The position numbers and the translations under genes were made by a program. Shown piece by piece: positions 37,011 through 47,080 of a stretch of 64,000 bases of DNA. Position 1 is the first letter of the stretch; every line of letters begins with the position of its first letter. Below the pieces are notes generated by a model, which ran no database searches, was not told where the DNA came from, and saw nothing but the letters and a program-made list of their open reading frames with translations. The DNA is from Gilliamella sp. App6-5. GTDB taxonomy: Bacteria; Pseudomonadota; Gammaproteobacteria; Enterobacterales; Orbaceae. The DNA lies in assembly GCF_001690525.1 (NCBI RefSeq), contig NZ_LZGT01000038.1, positions 1-64,000 on the forward strand, given 5' to 3'.

Positions 37011-37095
37011 ATTAAGTATTCACATATAAGGCATTATATTATCTTTACATTTTAAGCGTTAATCATGTTTTACTTATTATGTTACTTTTCTAGTT

Positions 37096-38235
37096 TTACA
37101 CTCGATACCCCTTTAAGAATCGTCTTACTCGACCTTCCCGCAACGCTGCAATAAAAAAGCCAAGTGAACCATATATGATCCCCAGTAATAAAATCATAAA
37201 AACATTAAATAAATTATCTAGTAAGCCTAATCCCATTTGATTTACACCAGCAATCATATTAGTTGCCCAAGTTGATGGCAACATTTTGGAAACAATTTGT
37301 ACCCCAAATGGCATTGCATCAAGTGGCCAAATCGTGCCTGACAGATAAAACACTGGTGTTGTCAAAAATGCAAGTGTGAGATAAATCATTTCAGTTTTAC
37401 GTAAACACTCTGTCAGTAATTTACTTAAGCCTAACACGCCAAGTAACAATGGAAATGTCATAATTAGAATTTCGGGTATATTTGCAAGCTGTCGATAACC
37501 AAGAACCCAAGGCCATAAACCAAATAGCACAATGGATAAAAATAACCAGATCGGTATAAGACCACACAAGCTACCCAATCTAACAATTTTAGGTGGTTTA
37601 CCTTGCGGTAACGAGTTTAATGTAATATTAGTACGTGTTGAAGCAATTAAAAATGAGTGTTGCAATAACATTACTAATAAACCCGGAAAGGTAATAGCGG
37701 CAAAACTGACGCCAGGATTATAAAGTGGTTCAGTTTGACCATTTATTGGCGATAAAATAATATTGATCTGTTTATCTGAAAATCCACTATTACGCATTAT
37801 TCGAGTATTATATTGGGTTAATATCTGTTGATAGATCCCTTTTATATCGACTTGTATTAAGCCATTGGCTAAACGACTCGAAGCATCGCCATATGCAGGT
37901 ATTGTTACTTCTTCGCCATTTAATAACCGCTTTTCAAAATCTCTTGGAATTGTAAATACCGCAAAAAGTCGGTGATTATTAATATCATCATAAGCTTGCA
38001 GAGAACTCTCATATATAAGGGTCTCTATTTTTGAACTGGTATTTAAAGAACGAATTAAACTTCGGCTAGTTGGCGTATGATCTTGATCGATTATCGCAAC
38101 CGGCAAACTGGTAATCGTGCCATTACTATAAACTAAACTCATCAATGAGACCGACAATAGTAGCAACAACCACATTGGTCTAACTAATAAAAGCAAAAAT
38201 ATTTTTATAAATGAAGACCAAAATATTTTAAGCAT
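37096..38235 (-). CDS. ABC-2 type transporter permease (YhhJ-like), second of pair
   Basis: A 379-residue inner-membrane protein of the ABC2_membrane_3 type. It has an N-terminal membrane helix (MWLLLLLSVSLMSLVYSNG) and a large periplasmic loop with LPVAIIDQDHTPTSRSLIRS and NPGVSFAAITFPGLLVMLL. About five C-terminal helices include TTPVFYLSGTIWPLDAMPF. It follows the paralogous permease by 14 bases and the membrane-fusion gene. No ABC ATPase gene is present in the cluster, unlike yhiI-rbbA-yhhJ or ybhGFSR. Substrate unknown; drug or envelope export is the usual role. Confidence 0.85.
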   Translation of the reverse strand: MLKIFWSSFIKIFLLLLVRPMWLLLLLSVSLMSLVYSNGTITSLPVAIIDQDHTPTSRSLIRSLNTSSKIETLIYESSLQAYDDINNHRLFAVFTIPRDFEKRLLNGEEVTIPAYGDASSRLANGLIQVDIKGIYQQILTQYNTRIMRNSGFSDKQINIILSPINGQTEPLYNPGVSFAAITFPGLLVMLLQHSFLIASTRTNITLNSLPQGKPPKIVRLGSLCGLIPIWLFLSIVLFGLWPWVLGYRQLANIPEILIMTFPLLLGVLGLSKLLTECLRKTEMIYLTLAFLTTPVFYLSGTIWPLDAMPFGVQIVSKMLPSTWATNMIAGVNQMGLGLLDNLFNVFMILLLGIIYGSLGFFIAALREGRVRRFLKGYRV

Positions 38236-38249
38236 CTTGGTGTTTCCTC

Positions 38250-39389
38250 TTACTGTGAATGTAGTCGTCTTACTAGACGTTTTCTCACTAACACGGTAAT
38301 AATTATTGGGTAGACCATTAAAATAACACAGGTTTTTAACACTGAAAGATAACTAGAGTGACGTAAAAACAGATCGAACAGCTTATTAAGAGCATAAGTT
38401 AATGGTTCTAGTGATGAAATAAACCTTGCAATCCAAGGCATAGATAGTTCAGGCACAACAACACCAGAATAAGTTAACGCAAGTCCAACTAAAACACCGA
38501 TATAAGTATAAGCATCAATAGGGGTTTTAGTAAAAGTATATAGCAAAATACCAATACTTTGTGCAGCAATCACATAGAAAAATACCACCGTCACCATGGC
38601 AAAAGGCGAACCTGATACACGAGCATGAGAAAACAGAACAAGCATGGCAATTTCGAAAATAAGTAGCATAGTAAACCAAATGGTATAAGGCGCTAATTTT
38701 CCCAAAACAAAAGGATAATTAGGGCGAGTTCGCTTTGGCAATTGTGCTAATAGATGAATCGTTGTTGTGACAACAAACAGTTGTAGTAGATGTACAACAG
38801 CCGAAAATTGCTGAAAGTACATTGAGTTACCACTGGCATTAAACAATCCATCATAATTGAAGTTTACTTTTGCAAGCTTAGGTACTGGTATCCCAATACT
38901 AGTTGCCATTGTGCTACGGTATTGGATATTTAATGCCGCAATTAGGCCTGAATAATCCATAATAGAATATAATCCAGCACTATAATATAACGCATTATAA
39001 TAAAGCATTGGTGTTGGCTGCCGACCCGCTAATACATCTGCTTCAAAATTCGGTGGAATATAAAAAATGGCATAGATTTTTGCTTTTTGCAAATCACGTT
39101 CGGCCTCAGCAAGATGGCTATCATAATTGACCAAATTGGCATGTGCTCCAGCATTAAGATCACGCACGATTTGACGCGATAAAACACTTTTATCATTATC
39201 AATATAGCCAACAGGTAAATCAAAAAGTACACCGCGATAAAAGATACTACTGATTAATATAAAAATAATTAGTGGTAAGATCCACATTAACCAATGAAAA
39301 GTAAACCGCTTAAATATCACAGGTATTTCAGCATTAAACGCTTCTTTGAAGCGCTGCCAAAAATCCCAAATTAGTTGTCTAATTTCCAT
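38250..39389 (-). CDS. ABC-2 type transporter permease, first of pair
   Basis: A paralogue of the next gene with the same length (379 residues) and layout. It has a first membrane helix (WLMWILPLIIFILISSIFYR), a periplasmic domain with DLPVGYIDNDKSVLSRQIVR and DYSGLIAALNIQYRSTMA, then five helices including SGVVVPELSMPWIARFISSL. Its start overlaps the end of the membrane-fusion gene by 19 bases, so the two are tightly coupled. The pair probably forms a heterodimer. The ATPase that should drive it is not in the window. Confidence 0.85.
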   Translation of the reverse strand: MEIRQLIWDFWQRFKEAFNAEIPVIFKRFTFHWLMWILPLIIFILISSIFYRGVLFDLPVGYIDNDKSVLSRQIVRDLNAGAHANLVNYDSHLAEAERDLQKAKIYAIFYIPPNFEADVLAGRQPTPMLYYNALYYSAGLYSIMDYSGLIAALNIQYRSTMATSIGIPVPKLAKVNFNYDGLFNASGNSMYFQQFSAVVHLLQLFVVTTTIHLLAQLPKRTRPNYPFVLGKLAPYTIWFTMLLIFEIAMLVLFSHARVSGSPFAMVTVVFFYVIAAQSIGILLYTFTKTPIDAYTYIGVLVGLALTYSGVVVPELSMPWIARFISSLEPLTYALNKLFDLFLRHSSYLSVLKTCVILMVYPIIITVLVRKRLVRRLHSQ

Positions 39390-40342
39390 AGTGTGCTCAT
39401 ACCTGCACGTAAACCAGCAATAGGCGTTGTTGGATAAAGTCTAACTTCAAAGGTTTTTAAATCAAAATCACCGGTAGCTCGTGTTGCACGTTTTGTTGCA
39501 TAATCACCCATAGGTGCGATATAACGAACTTCAGCTTCAATTTCCTTATTACCAAGAGCAGGCACTTCAAGCTTAACATGATCGCCTTTATGAATATTAG
39601 GCATAATGTTTTCACGAAGATTAAATATAAAGTACGCTTTTGGTAGTTGAATTACAGTCAATAATGGACTATTGGCATTAAATAACTCGCCAACTTCGGC
39701 TGGTATTGAACCAACCTCACCTTCAACGGGGGCTTTTACTTGTAAATCATCGTATTGAATTTGTAATTGTTTAAGCTGCTCTTCTGCTTCTTTTAATTTA
39801 GCATCATAAATTTCACGTTGTTCAATACGATCACCATTTTTGGCTTGATCTAAATTAGCTTGTGCTGACTGAACTTGTTGAAAGGCTGCATCACGCGTTT
39901 TTAATGCATTATCTAAGATCGATTGAGAAACATAACCTTTGACCGAAATCGCTTTGTTACGATCATATTCTTTGGATGCATTATTATAAGCAACTTTAGC
40001 TTGTTGAAGTAACGCTTCATAGTAGCGAATGCTTTCTTCACGTGTTCCATGTTCAGAAAGCGCGACTTGGGCTCGTGCTTGATCGCAAGCCGCTTGCGCT
40101 GCTTTGACTTGTGCTAATAGCTCTGGACTATCAAGCGTTATTAATATATCGCTTGGTTTTACATCATCACCTCGATTGACATGTATCGCCTGCACGCGCC
40201 CTTTCGCTTTTGACGAAATACTAACATTAGGTGCATCAACCTCGCCTTGTAATATAAGCTGGCTATTATGTGATCGAATTAGAATTGTCATTGAAATTAA
40301 AATAACAATTAACACAATAATAATAAAAATTTTTTTATTCAT
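39371..40342 (-). CDS. HlyD-family membrane fusion protein
   Basis: Periplasmic adaptor linking an inner-membrane exporter to an outer-membrane channel. The 323-residue protein has an N-terminal anchor helix (KKIFIIIVLIVILISMTILI) and the biotinyl-lipoyl half-motifs GRVQAIHVNRGDDVKPSDIL and DDLQVKAPVEGEVGSIPAEV. A long alpha-hairpin lies between them (residues about 75-190, rich in Gln, Ala and Lys). It resembles E. coli YhiI/YbhG. It is first in a three-gene operon with two permeases; no TolC-like gene is adjacent. Confidence 0.88.
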   Translation of the reverse strand: MNKKIFIIIVLIVILISMTILIRSHNSQLILQGEVDAPNVSISSKAKGRVQAIHVNRGDDVKPSDILITLDSPELLAQVKAAQAACDQARAQVALSEHGTREESIRYYEALLQQAKVAYNNASKEYDRNKAISVKGYVSQSILDNALKTRDAAFQQVQSAQANLDQAKNGDRIEQREIYDAKLKEAEEQLKQLQIQYDDLQVKAPVEGEVGSIPAEVGELFNANSPLLTVIQLPKAYFIFNLRENIMPNIHKGDHVKLEVPALGNKEIEAEVRYIAPMGDYATKRATRATGDFDLKTFEVRLYPTTPIAGLRAGMSTLWKLDN

Positions 40343-40692
40343 AAATTTTGCATAGAGTGATAATGATTGGATATGGCCTAAACAATTAGGATGATGGTAT
40401 GCATTATAGATCTCACTTTTATAAATTGTAACGATTACTGTATTATAAATTATACGAAAAGTGCTTTATTTTAATGAATAAAGCAAAATTTTTAGTTTTA
40501 AAAAAGAAATATATCAACACGATCAATAATAAATACGGCTATACTCCATTTGGAGTTTTAAATAAATTTTAATAATTGTAAAACATCACTTTAATAGGTT
40601 TTATTTATAAATGAGATTCGTTAAAAGAAATAGATAAAAACCTACTTATTTAGTATGATATTTACAATTAATTACGATAAGGTTTGAAATTT
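40343..40692. other. Divergent regulatory region between the export operon and ndh
   Basis: About 350 bp, A/T rich, with no gene. A small hairpin ACTCC-ATTT-GGAGT followed by TTTAAATAAATTTT lies at 40543-40570. Promoters for both arms should be here, but none could be placed with confidence. Confidence 0.5.
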
Positions 40693-41982
40693 ATGAAAAA
40701 AATAATAATTATTGGTGGTGGAGCTGGTGGTTTGGAACTAGCTACAGACCTTGGCAATAAACTAGGAAAAGGCAACCAAGCTGACATTACACTGATTGAT
40801 AAAAATAGTTATCACCTATGGAAACCTTTATTACATGAATTTGCTACTGGTGTTTTGAACGAACAAGCTGATAGAATTGACTATGCTTCGCAAGGGCAAC
40901 AACACAACTTCCAATTTACTCAAGGTACGTTCACCAATCTTAACCGTGAAGAAAAACAAGTTATTATTGAGAATTTAAATAACGAATCTATTTCTATTCC
41001 ATATGATATTTTAGTTGTAGCAATAGGTAGTACTTCAAATGATTTTGGTACGCCAGGTGTTAAAGAACATTGTATCTTTTTAGATGACCAAAACGCTGCA
41101 ATTCGTTTACGTGAAACACTTATTGCAAAATTTGCTAGTTTTTGTTCAATTATTGATAAACATGAAGCAACAACTGAAGATAAAATTCGTATCGCTATTG
41201 TTGGTGGTGGCGCAACTGGTGTTGAATTAGCTTCCGAATTACCTCATATGGTTGAAACATTTGGTGCTTGTGGCCAAAATAAAATGTGTTCAGATTTGCT
41301 GGATGTATCGGTTATTGAAGCAACTGATCGTATTTTACCTGCGTTACCTGAAAAAACAGCATTAGGTATTACCGAAACATTACAAAAACGTGGCATTCAT
41401 GTGTTAACAAAAACCATGATAACTAAAGCGGAAAGTGATGGCTTTTATCCCAAAGATGGAAACACCATTCACGCCGATATTATGATCTGGACTGCGGGTG
41501 TAAAAGCGCCTGACTATCTAAAAGATATTGCTGGTTTAGAATCAAGCCGTTCTAATCAACTTGTGGTTAAACCAACATTACAAACAACACGCGATGATAA
41601 TATTTTTGTTATTGGTGATTGTGCTTACGCAATGCAAGACAGCGGAAGAGCCGCTCCCGCTACAGCACAAGCCGCACATCAGATGGCAAAAATCTGTTAT
41701 GAAAATATTGTGAACATGTTAAATAATAAATCAATGAAATCGTTTAATTATACCGATAATGGAACGATTATTTCTCTGCATGATACTGCACAAGGTGTGG
41801 TCAAAATTGCCGGCAAACGAGAAATGAATGTTAAAGGATTTTTTGCTTTAACTATTCATCGCCTGCTCTATCGTATGCATCAAGCAAGTTTATTGGGTAT
41901 ATTCAACACAATTCGATTTGTTAAAGCGAGTAAAGAGATGTATAAAAATAAATTTGCGTCTATCTTTACTCATCAAGATTAG
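40693..41982 (+). CDS. ndh: Type II NADH:quinone dehydrogenase
   Basis: Single-subunit, non-proton-pumping respiratory NADH dehydrogenase. From the ATG at 40693 it is 429 residues. The FAD site is KKIIIIGGGAGGLELATDLG, the NADH site is IRIAIVGGGATGVELASELP, and WKPLLHEFATGVLNEQADRI and TLQTTRDDNIFVIGDCAYAM are closely like E. coli Ndh. A C-terminal amphipathic region binds the membrane. An in-frame TTG nine bases earlier is less likely as the start. Confidence 0.96.
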   Translation: MKKIIIIGGGAGGLELATDLGNKLGKGNQADITLIDKNSYHLWKPLLHEFATGVLNEQADRIDYASQGQQHNFQFTQGTFTNLNREEKQVIIENLNNESISIPYDILVVAIGSTSNDFGTPGVKEHCIFLDDQNAAIRLRETLIAKFASFCSIIDKHEATTEDKIRIAIVGGGATGVELASELPHMVETFGACGQNKMCSDLLDVSVIEATDRILPALPEKTALGITETLQKRGIHVLTKTMITKAESDGFYPKDGNTIHADIMIWTAGVKAPDYLKDIAGLESSRSNQLVVKPTLQTTRDDNIFVIGDCAYAMQDSGRAAPATAQAAHQMAKICYENIVNMLNNKSMKSFNYTDNGTIISLHDTAQGVVKIAGKREMNVKGFFALTIHRLLYRMHQASLLGIFNTIRFVKASKEMYKNKFASIFTHQD

Positions 41983-42000
41983 GTTCTTCTCCTTTAGATA

Positions 42001-42037
42001 ACTACTTACAAAATATATTTTGTAAGTAGTTTTTTTC
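42001..42037 (+). terminator. Terminator of ndh
   Basis: Perfect inverted repeat ACTACTTACAAAA / TTTTGTAAGTAGT around a 4-base loop, followed by seven T. It lies 18 bases after the ndh stop. Confidence 0.93.
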
Positions 42038-42149
42038 TTCTATGATCTATAGCAATTTTGATTTATATAAGTAAATTTAACGCGTTTTATTATACGGTTG
42101 ATGCTGTCTGTAGTTAGCTTTATTAGTATGGCTAGTTAGAAACCTCAAG

Positions 42150-42612
42150 ATGGTATATTATTTTTCAATCCTCACAATCAAAAAAAGTCTAGCTGTTGAA
42201 CAAGCAACAAACTCGCCATACAGCCATATGTTTTTGAAACTGCTAATAAAGTAGTTTATACACCACTAAATAGTTGGATTGCGCGTGATAAAAATAAAAA
42301 TTACATCATAAAACGTTTAAAAGATCACAATTTATCCAATAACCAAATTGCAAAATTAAAGCAAGTAGTTTTGAAGGCAAACCTTATGATATCGGGTTTG
42401 ATTGGGACAATAATTATATCTATTGTTCTGAGTTAATCTGGAAAATTTATGATAAAGCACTTAAATTGAAAATTGGTCAATTACAAACTATCAAAGATTT
42501 TAATCTTTCATCGCCAGCCGTGAAGAAAAAATTAAAAGAACGTTATGGAAACAAAATTTCTTATCAAGAAATAGCCATTTCACCAGTTTCTATTTTCAAT
42601 TCACATTTCTGA
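42150..42612 (+). pseudogene. Decayed YiiX-like permuted papain (DUF830/NlpC-P60 fold) gene
   Basis: Three frames must be joined. The first has QSSQSK and SLAVEQATNSPYSHM. The second reads YVFETANKVVYTPLNSWIAR then DKNKNYIIKRLKDHN. The third reads FEGKPYDIGFDWDNNYIYCS then ELIWKIYDKALKLKIGQLQT and ends PVSIFNSHF-stop at 42612. Together they follow the YiiX/permuted NlpC-P60 family, including the catalytic His (SPYSH) and Cys (IYCSELIWK). Two frameshifts and short deletions (around 42227 and 42368) disable it. In the family these are lipid- or amide-cleaving enzymes of uncertain substrate. Confidence 0.75.
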
Positions 42613-42636
42613 CACCGGTTGACAAACAATGGTGAA

Positions 42637-43230
42637 TTAAAATAATGCTAAACTCTTAACTGGTGCAAAACTTTTACGATATAAATGATTAATACCATGT
42701 TCTTTTATCGCCGCTAAATGCGCTTTAGTTGGATAACCTTTATGCTTAGCCAGACCATATTGTGGATACAACTTATCAAGCTCAACCATCTCACGATCAC
42801 GTGTAACTTTAGCCAAAATTGAAGCAGCACTAATCTCTGCCACCAATAAATCGCCCTTAATGACTGCTTTGGTTTCAATACCAAAATCAGGACAACGATT
42901 ACCATCAACTAATACAAAATTGGGTTTAATAGTTAATCCAGATACAGCACGCTGCATTGCTAGCATAGTGGCATGTAATATATTTAATTTATCGATTTCA
43001 TCCACTGAAGCGCGGGCAATATTCCACGCTAAAGCATCTTGTTTAATTATGTCAAACAGTTGTTCGCGCTTTTTTTCAGTCAATTTTTTAGAGTCAGTTA
43101 AGCCTTTAATTGGCTTGTTTGGATCTAAAATGACGGCAGCAGTAACAACATCGCCACACAGTGGACCGCGTCCGACTTCATCGACACCAGCAATTAATGT
43201 GGCATCTGGATAGGTAAATTCTAACAACAA
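42637..43230 (-). CDS. rnhB: Ribonuclease HII
   Basis: Cuts RNA in RNA-DNA hybrids, chiefly at single ribonucleotides. The 197-residue protein has the catalytic [20 protein letters not shown] (Asp, Glu), [12 protein letters not shown] and [18 protein letters not shown]. Length is normal. Its start overlaps the lpxB end by ten bases, the conserved lpxA-lpxB-rnhB order. The following dnaE of many relatives is absent; a decayed gene converges on it instead. Confidence 0.96.
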   Translation of the reverse strand: MLLEFTYPDATLIAGVDEVGRGPLCGDVVTAAVILDPNKPIKGLTDSKKLTEKKREQLFDIIKQDALAWNIARASVDEIDKLNILHATMLAMQRAVSGLTIKPNFVLVDGNRCPDFGIETKAVIKGDLLVAEISAASILAKVTRDREMVELDKLYPQYGLAKHKGYPTKAHLAAIKEHGINHLYRKSFAPVKSLALF

Positions 43231-44375
43231 TGTGCATCCTCTAATACATCAAGTACTGCTTTAGCTGCTTGCTCATCGGCATTACAACGGATTTGTTTAT
43301 GCAAAGATAAAAATGTCTGTTTTAGCTCAGTATTATCACCCTCTAACAAGGCAATAATGTGATTCGCGATATTTTCAGGTGTGCAATCTTGCTGTAATAA
43401 CTCTGGAACTAGGGCTTTACCAGCTAAAATGTTAGGTAAAGAGACATAAGGAGTTTTAATTAATTTTTTAGCGAGCCAAAAGGTGAAAGGTTTCATTTTA
43501 TAACCTACAACCATAGGACATTTGGCTAACATACATTCTAGTGCCACAGTACCAGAGGCTAAAATTGCCGCATTGCTAGCAATCATTGCTTCACGGGCAT
43601 GACCGTCTAATAATTGTATGTCAAGTTGTGGCGCAACTTCTGCTTTAATCTGTTCAAACTCTTTTCGTCTTTTTTTATTCACTAATGGTACAACAATATG
43701 TAAATCAGGATAACGTTGACGTAATAGTTGCGCAGCTTCTAAAAAAGGAGTCGATAATAATGTCACTTCTGCATGGCGACTACCGGGTAATAAAGCTAAA
43801 CAACGGCAATTTAGTGGCACATCTAATTGTTGACGCATTGTCGTTTGATCTGGATTAAGTGGAATATCATCAGCCATCTTATGACCAATAAAGCGACAAG
43901 GCACATCAAATTTATCATAAAAGGTTTTTTCGAATGGTAAAAAAGCTAAAATGAGATTGGTATTACGTTTTATTTTGAAAACCCGTTTTTGCTTCCAAGC
44001 CCAAACGGAAGGGCTAACGTAATGAATCGTTTTAATACCGGCTTGTTTTAATTTACCTTCTAGGGAAAGATTGAAATCAGGTGCGTCAATACCAATAAAT
44101 ATATCAGGATTAAGTTCAATAAGACGTTTACTGATATCTCGGCGAATAGATAAAATACGGCGTAATCGCCCCAATACTTCAACAATGCCCATAACCGATA
44201 ATTCATCCATTTCATACCAAGCCCTACACCCTTCAGCTTGCATTTTAGGACCTGCTATACCAACAAATTCAATGTTGGGATGATGATTTTTTAGCGCACG
44301 AATCAATCCGGAGCCAAGAATATCGCCAGAAGTTTCTCCAGCGACTAAGGCAATGGTTAATGGTTTATTGGTCAT
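43221..44375 (-). CDS. lpxB: Lipid-A-disaccharide synthase
   Basis: Joins two acylated glucosamine units to form the lipid A backbone. The 384-residue protein starts [20 protein letters not shown]. It has [40 protein letters not shown] and [20 protein letters not shown], all hallmark GT19 motifs. Its start touches the lpxA stop, so translation is coupled. No damage is visible. Confidence 0.97.
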   Translation of the reverse strand: MTNKPLTIALVAGETSGDILGSGLIRALKNHHPNIEFVGIAGPKMQAEGCRAWYEMDELSVMGIVEVLGRLRRILSIRRDISKRLIELNPDIFIGIDAPDFNLSLEGKLKQAGIKTIHYVSPSVWAWKQKRVFKIKRNTNLILAFLPFEKTFYDKFDVPCRFIGHKMADDIPLNPDQTTMRQQLDVPLNCRCLALLPGSRHAEVTLLSTPFLEAAQLLRQRYPDLHIVVPLVNKKRRKEFEQIKAEVAPQLDIQLLDGHAREAMIASNAAILASGTVALECMLAKCPMVVGYKMKPFTFWLAKKLIKTPYVSLPNILAGKALVPELLQQDCTPENIANHIIALLEGDNTELKQTFLSLHKQIRCNADEQAAKAVLDVLEDAHCC

Positions 44376-45154
44376 TAACGGATAATGCCACGCGTTGAAC
44401 GTGCAAAAAAGTCAACAAAGAGTTGAGCTTCAGGATATTGTTCGGCAATGGTTGCAATTTCAGCTTTAGCTTCGTCCAACGTTAAGCCATTTCGATAAAG
44501 GACTTTGTAGCTATTGCGAATCGCCTGTAAGGCATCTTTGCTAAAGCCTCTGCGCTTTAAGCCTTCATAATTTACACCATGAGGAGTTGCATGATTGCCT
44601 TGGGCAATAACATAAGGAGGAACGTCTTGCGCAACACCAGAACAACCACCGACCATAACATGCGATCCAATCACACAAAATTGATGAACAGCTGTCATGC
44701 CGCCAACAATGACATAATCGTCCAATTGAACATGTCCACCTAAGGTGGCGTTATTTGCTAAAATACAGTGATTACCAATATGACAATCGTGTGCAACGTG
44801 AGCATTAATCATCAATAAATTATCACTACCAACACGAGTTAACTCGCCACCTTGAACCGTACCACGGTGAATAGTGACGCTTTCGCGAATCATATTGCGA
44901 TCGCCAATTTCGGTACGCGTTGGCTCTCCACGATATTTTAAATCTTGGTTTACTTCACCAATTGAGACAAATTGATAAATTTGGTTATCTTTACCAATTT
45001 TGGTGTGACCATTGATGACAACGTGCGATTTTAAAAATGTTCCGTCACCAATTTCAACATTTTCACCAATAAAACAAAAAGGACCAATTTTGACGTTATC
45101 GCCGATTTTAGCACCTTTTTCAATGACTGAACTTGGGTGTATTTCTGTTGCCAT
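44375..45154 (-). CDS. lpxA: UDP-N-acetylglucosamine acyltransferase
   Basis: First step of lipid A synthesis, transferring 3-hydroxyacyl to UDP-GlcNAc. The 259-residue chain is built of left-handed beta-helix hexapeptide repeats ([20 protein letters not shown]). It has the catalytic His in [18 protein letters not shown] and a helical C terminus ([20 protein letters not shown]). It lies 43 bases after fabZ. lpxD, usually upstream of fabZ, is not here. Confidence 0.97.
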   Translation of the reverse strand: MATEIHPSSVIEKGAKIGDNVKIGPFCFIGENVEIGDGTFLKSHVVINGHTKIGKDNQIYQFVSIGEVNQDLKYRGEPTRTEIGDRNMIRESVTIHRGTVQGGELTRVGSDNLLMINAHVAHDCHIGNHCILANNATLGGHVQLDDYVIVGGMTAVHQFCVIGSHVMVGGCSGVAQDVPPYVIAQGNHATPHGVNYEGLKRRGFSKDALQAIRNSYKVLYRNGLTLDEAKAEIATIAEQYPEAQLFVDFFARSTRGIIR

Positions 45155-45197
45155 AGTATTTCCTTAAAACAATTTGGAATATATAAAATACCAAATG

Positions 45198-45644
45198 TTA
45201 TTTACGAGCACACATCATTTCGGCTTCGCAAACTAACTTACCATCAACAGTTGCAACACCGTGGAATAACGCAATGCCACGACGTTCTTTAATATACTCA
45301 ACGTCTAATACAATTTGATCACCCGGTACTACGGGACGCTTGAAACGCGCTTTATCAATTGAAGCGAAGTAATAAAGTTGTCCTGGCGACAATTCTTCAA
45401 TGCTTTTAAATGCCAAAATTCCTGTAGCTTGTGCCATGGCTTCTAAAATTAATACGCCTGGAAAAATCGGTTTATTAGGAAAGTGACCTTGGAAGAATGG
45501 TTCATTCACAGTAACATTTTTGATCGCTTTTAATGTTTTACCTTTTTCGTAACTAAGTACGCGATCAACCATTAAAAATGGATAACGATGAGGTAATAAA
45601 CTGATGATTTCTTCAATATCAAGGGCATTAAGTTCGGTAGTCAA
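45198..45644 (-). CDS. fabZ: 3-hydroxyacyl-ACP dehydratase FabZ
   Basis: Dehydrates 3-hydroxyacyl-ACP in fatty-acid elongation, competing with LpxA for the same substrate. The 148-residue hotdog-fold protein shows [18 protein letters not shown] and the active-site motif [20 protein letters not shown] with its catalytic His and Glu. It heads the fabZ-lpxA-lpxB-rnhB run and is divergent from fkpA across 230 bp. Confidence 0.97.
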   Translation of the reverse strand: MTTELNALDIEEIISLLPHRYPFLMVDRVLSYEKGKTLKAIKNVTVNEPFFQGHFPNKPIFPGVLILEAMAQATGILAFKSIEELSPGQLYYFASIDKARFKRPVVPGDQIVLDVEYIKERRGIALFHGVATVDGKLVCEAEMMCARK

Positions 45645-45874
45645 AATAGCTATCCTTATACATTATTTGCTATAAATTTTATACATTATAACTGAGGAAG
45701 CCTGTTTCACTCAAGGATGATTTAAATAGCTCGTTTTAATTATTCCATTATATTGATGCTATGTTAATATAACTTAATTAAATAAATGATTTGTAAATAC
45801 TATATTATCCCATACCAAATCATATATAATAATGAAAATAATTAGTTAAAAAGTTTATAACTTGGAGAAGTAGA

Positions 45875-46696
45875 ATGAAATCATTGATTAAAATGACATT
45901 AGTCAGCAGTGCCATTGTATTAGCATTAACTGGGTGTGATGATAAAAAATCAGCTGACACTAATAGTTCCACAACAGTAGCAAATAAAGTTACAATTTCA
46001 ACTGATGCACAAAAAGAAGCATATGCGTTAGGTTCATCATTTGCAACGTACATGAAGTCAAACTTAGAACAAAATGAAATCAAACCAGACCAAGAGTATT
46101 TGATTAGTGGTTTTAATGAGACTTTCCGTGATGCATCGCAACTTTCAAAAGATGATGTTAAAAACATCTTAGATGCATTTGGAAAACGGATTCAAGAAGA
46201 AAGCAAAGCACGTTTTGAAAAGCAAAAAACTGAAAATACAGCAGCAGGAGATAAATTCCGCACAGAATTTGCTAAACAAGATGGCGTACAAAAAACCAAG
46301 TCAGGATTACTTTATCAAATCATTAAAGAAGGTTCAGACCGTCATCCAACTGAGCAAGATACTGTTATTGTTCATTATTCAGGCACATTGACGGATGGAC
46401 GTAAATTTGATAGTTCTTATGACCGTGGTGAGCCGGCAACCTTTCCACTTAATGCGGTTATCAAAGGTTGGACTGAAGGAATTCAATTGATCGGCATTGG
46501 CGGTAAGATCAAACTGGTTGTGCCACCAGAGTTAGCTTATGGTGATCAAAGTCTTCCAGGACAACAAGATAAAGCAGGCATCCAACCAGCATCAACATTA
46601 GTATTTGAAGTTGAGTTGCTTGGCATTGATGGCGATAAAAATGACAATACTCAAGAATCAACACCAGCTCAAAATCAAGAACACGCAGCTGAATAA
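45875..46696 (+). CDS. fkpA: FKBP-type peptidyl-prolyl isomerase FkpA (lipoprotein form)
   Basis: Periplasmic folding helper. The 273-residue protein has a signal ending VLALTGCDD, a lipobox, so it is probably lipid-anchored, unlike soluble E. coli FkpA. The N-terminal dimer domain (QKEAYALGSSFATYMKSNLE) is followed by the FKBP domain (DTVIVHYSGTLTDGRKFDSS, WTEGIQLIGIGGKIKLVVPP, ELAYGDQ). A Gln/Glu-rich tail ends it. GGAGAAG lies 6 bases before the ATG. The order fkpA-tusD resembles the E. coli fkpA-yheO-tusDCB region. Confidence 0.92.
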   Translation: MKSLIKMTLVSSAIVLALTGCDDKKSADTNSSTTVANKVTISTDAQKEAYALGSSFATYMKSNLEQNEIKPDQEYLISGFNETFRDASQLSKDDVKNILDAFGKRIQEESKARFEKQKTENTAAGDKFRTEFAKQDGVQKTKSGLLYQIIKEGSDRHPTEQDTVIVHYSGTLTDGRKFDSSYDRGEPATFPLNAVIKGWTEGIQLIGIGGKIKLVVPPELAYGDQSLPGQQDKAGIQPASTLVFEVELLGIDGDKNDNTQESTPAQNQEHAAE

Positions 46697-46697
46697 T

Positions 46698-47066
46698 TTG
46701 CTTGATTCATTAAGTTATACTCTTGTTATTATGGGTCCTGCTTATGGGACCCAATCTGCTTACTGCGCATATCAATTTGCACAAGTTTTACTGTCTAATA
46801 CACCACATACAATTAAAAACATCTTTTTTTATGCCGATGGTGTTTATAATGGCAACCGCTATACCGATCCAGCCAGCGATGAATTTGATTTAATTTCTGC
46901 ATGGCAAGAATTATCTCAAAAACACGCTTTCACTTTGACGGTTTGTGTAGCAGCAGCACAGCGTCGTGGCATTATCGAAAATAACCTCGCTGATCATTTT
47001 CAATTAACTGGCCTTGGTGAATTAAGTGAGTCAATTGCAATGACAGACCGTACTATTCAGTTTTAA
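46698..47066 (+). CDS. tusD: Sulfur-relay protein TusD
   Basis: Accepts sulfur from TusA in the TusBCD complex that feeds MnmA for 2-thiouridine in tRNA. About 122 residues, with TLVIMGPAYGTQSAYCAYQF, YADGVYNGNRYTDPASDEFD and the sulfur-carrying Cys in TVCVAAAQRRG. No ATG stands before the first strand. The TTG at 46698, one base after the fkpA stop, is the best start and implies coupling to fkpA; longer in-frame starts would lie inside fkpA. Confidence 0.88.
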   Translation: MLDSLSYTLVIMGPAYGTQSAYCAYQFAQVLLSNTPHTIKNIFFYADGVYNGNRYTDPASDEFDLISAWQELSQKHAFTLTVCVAAAQRRGIIENNLADHFQLTGLGELSESIAMTDRTIQF

Positions 47067-47080
47067 GGTTAAGGATTCAA

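Noticed and set aside
36783-37095. Spacer upstream of rraA considered empty
   Set aside because: Translation of the minus strand shows a menA C-terminal remnant.
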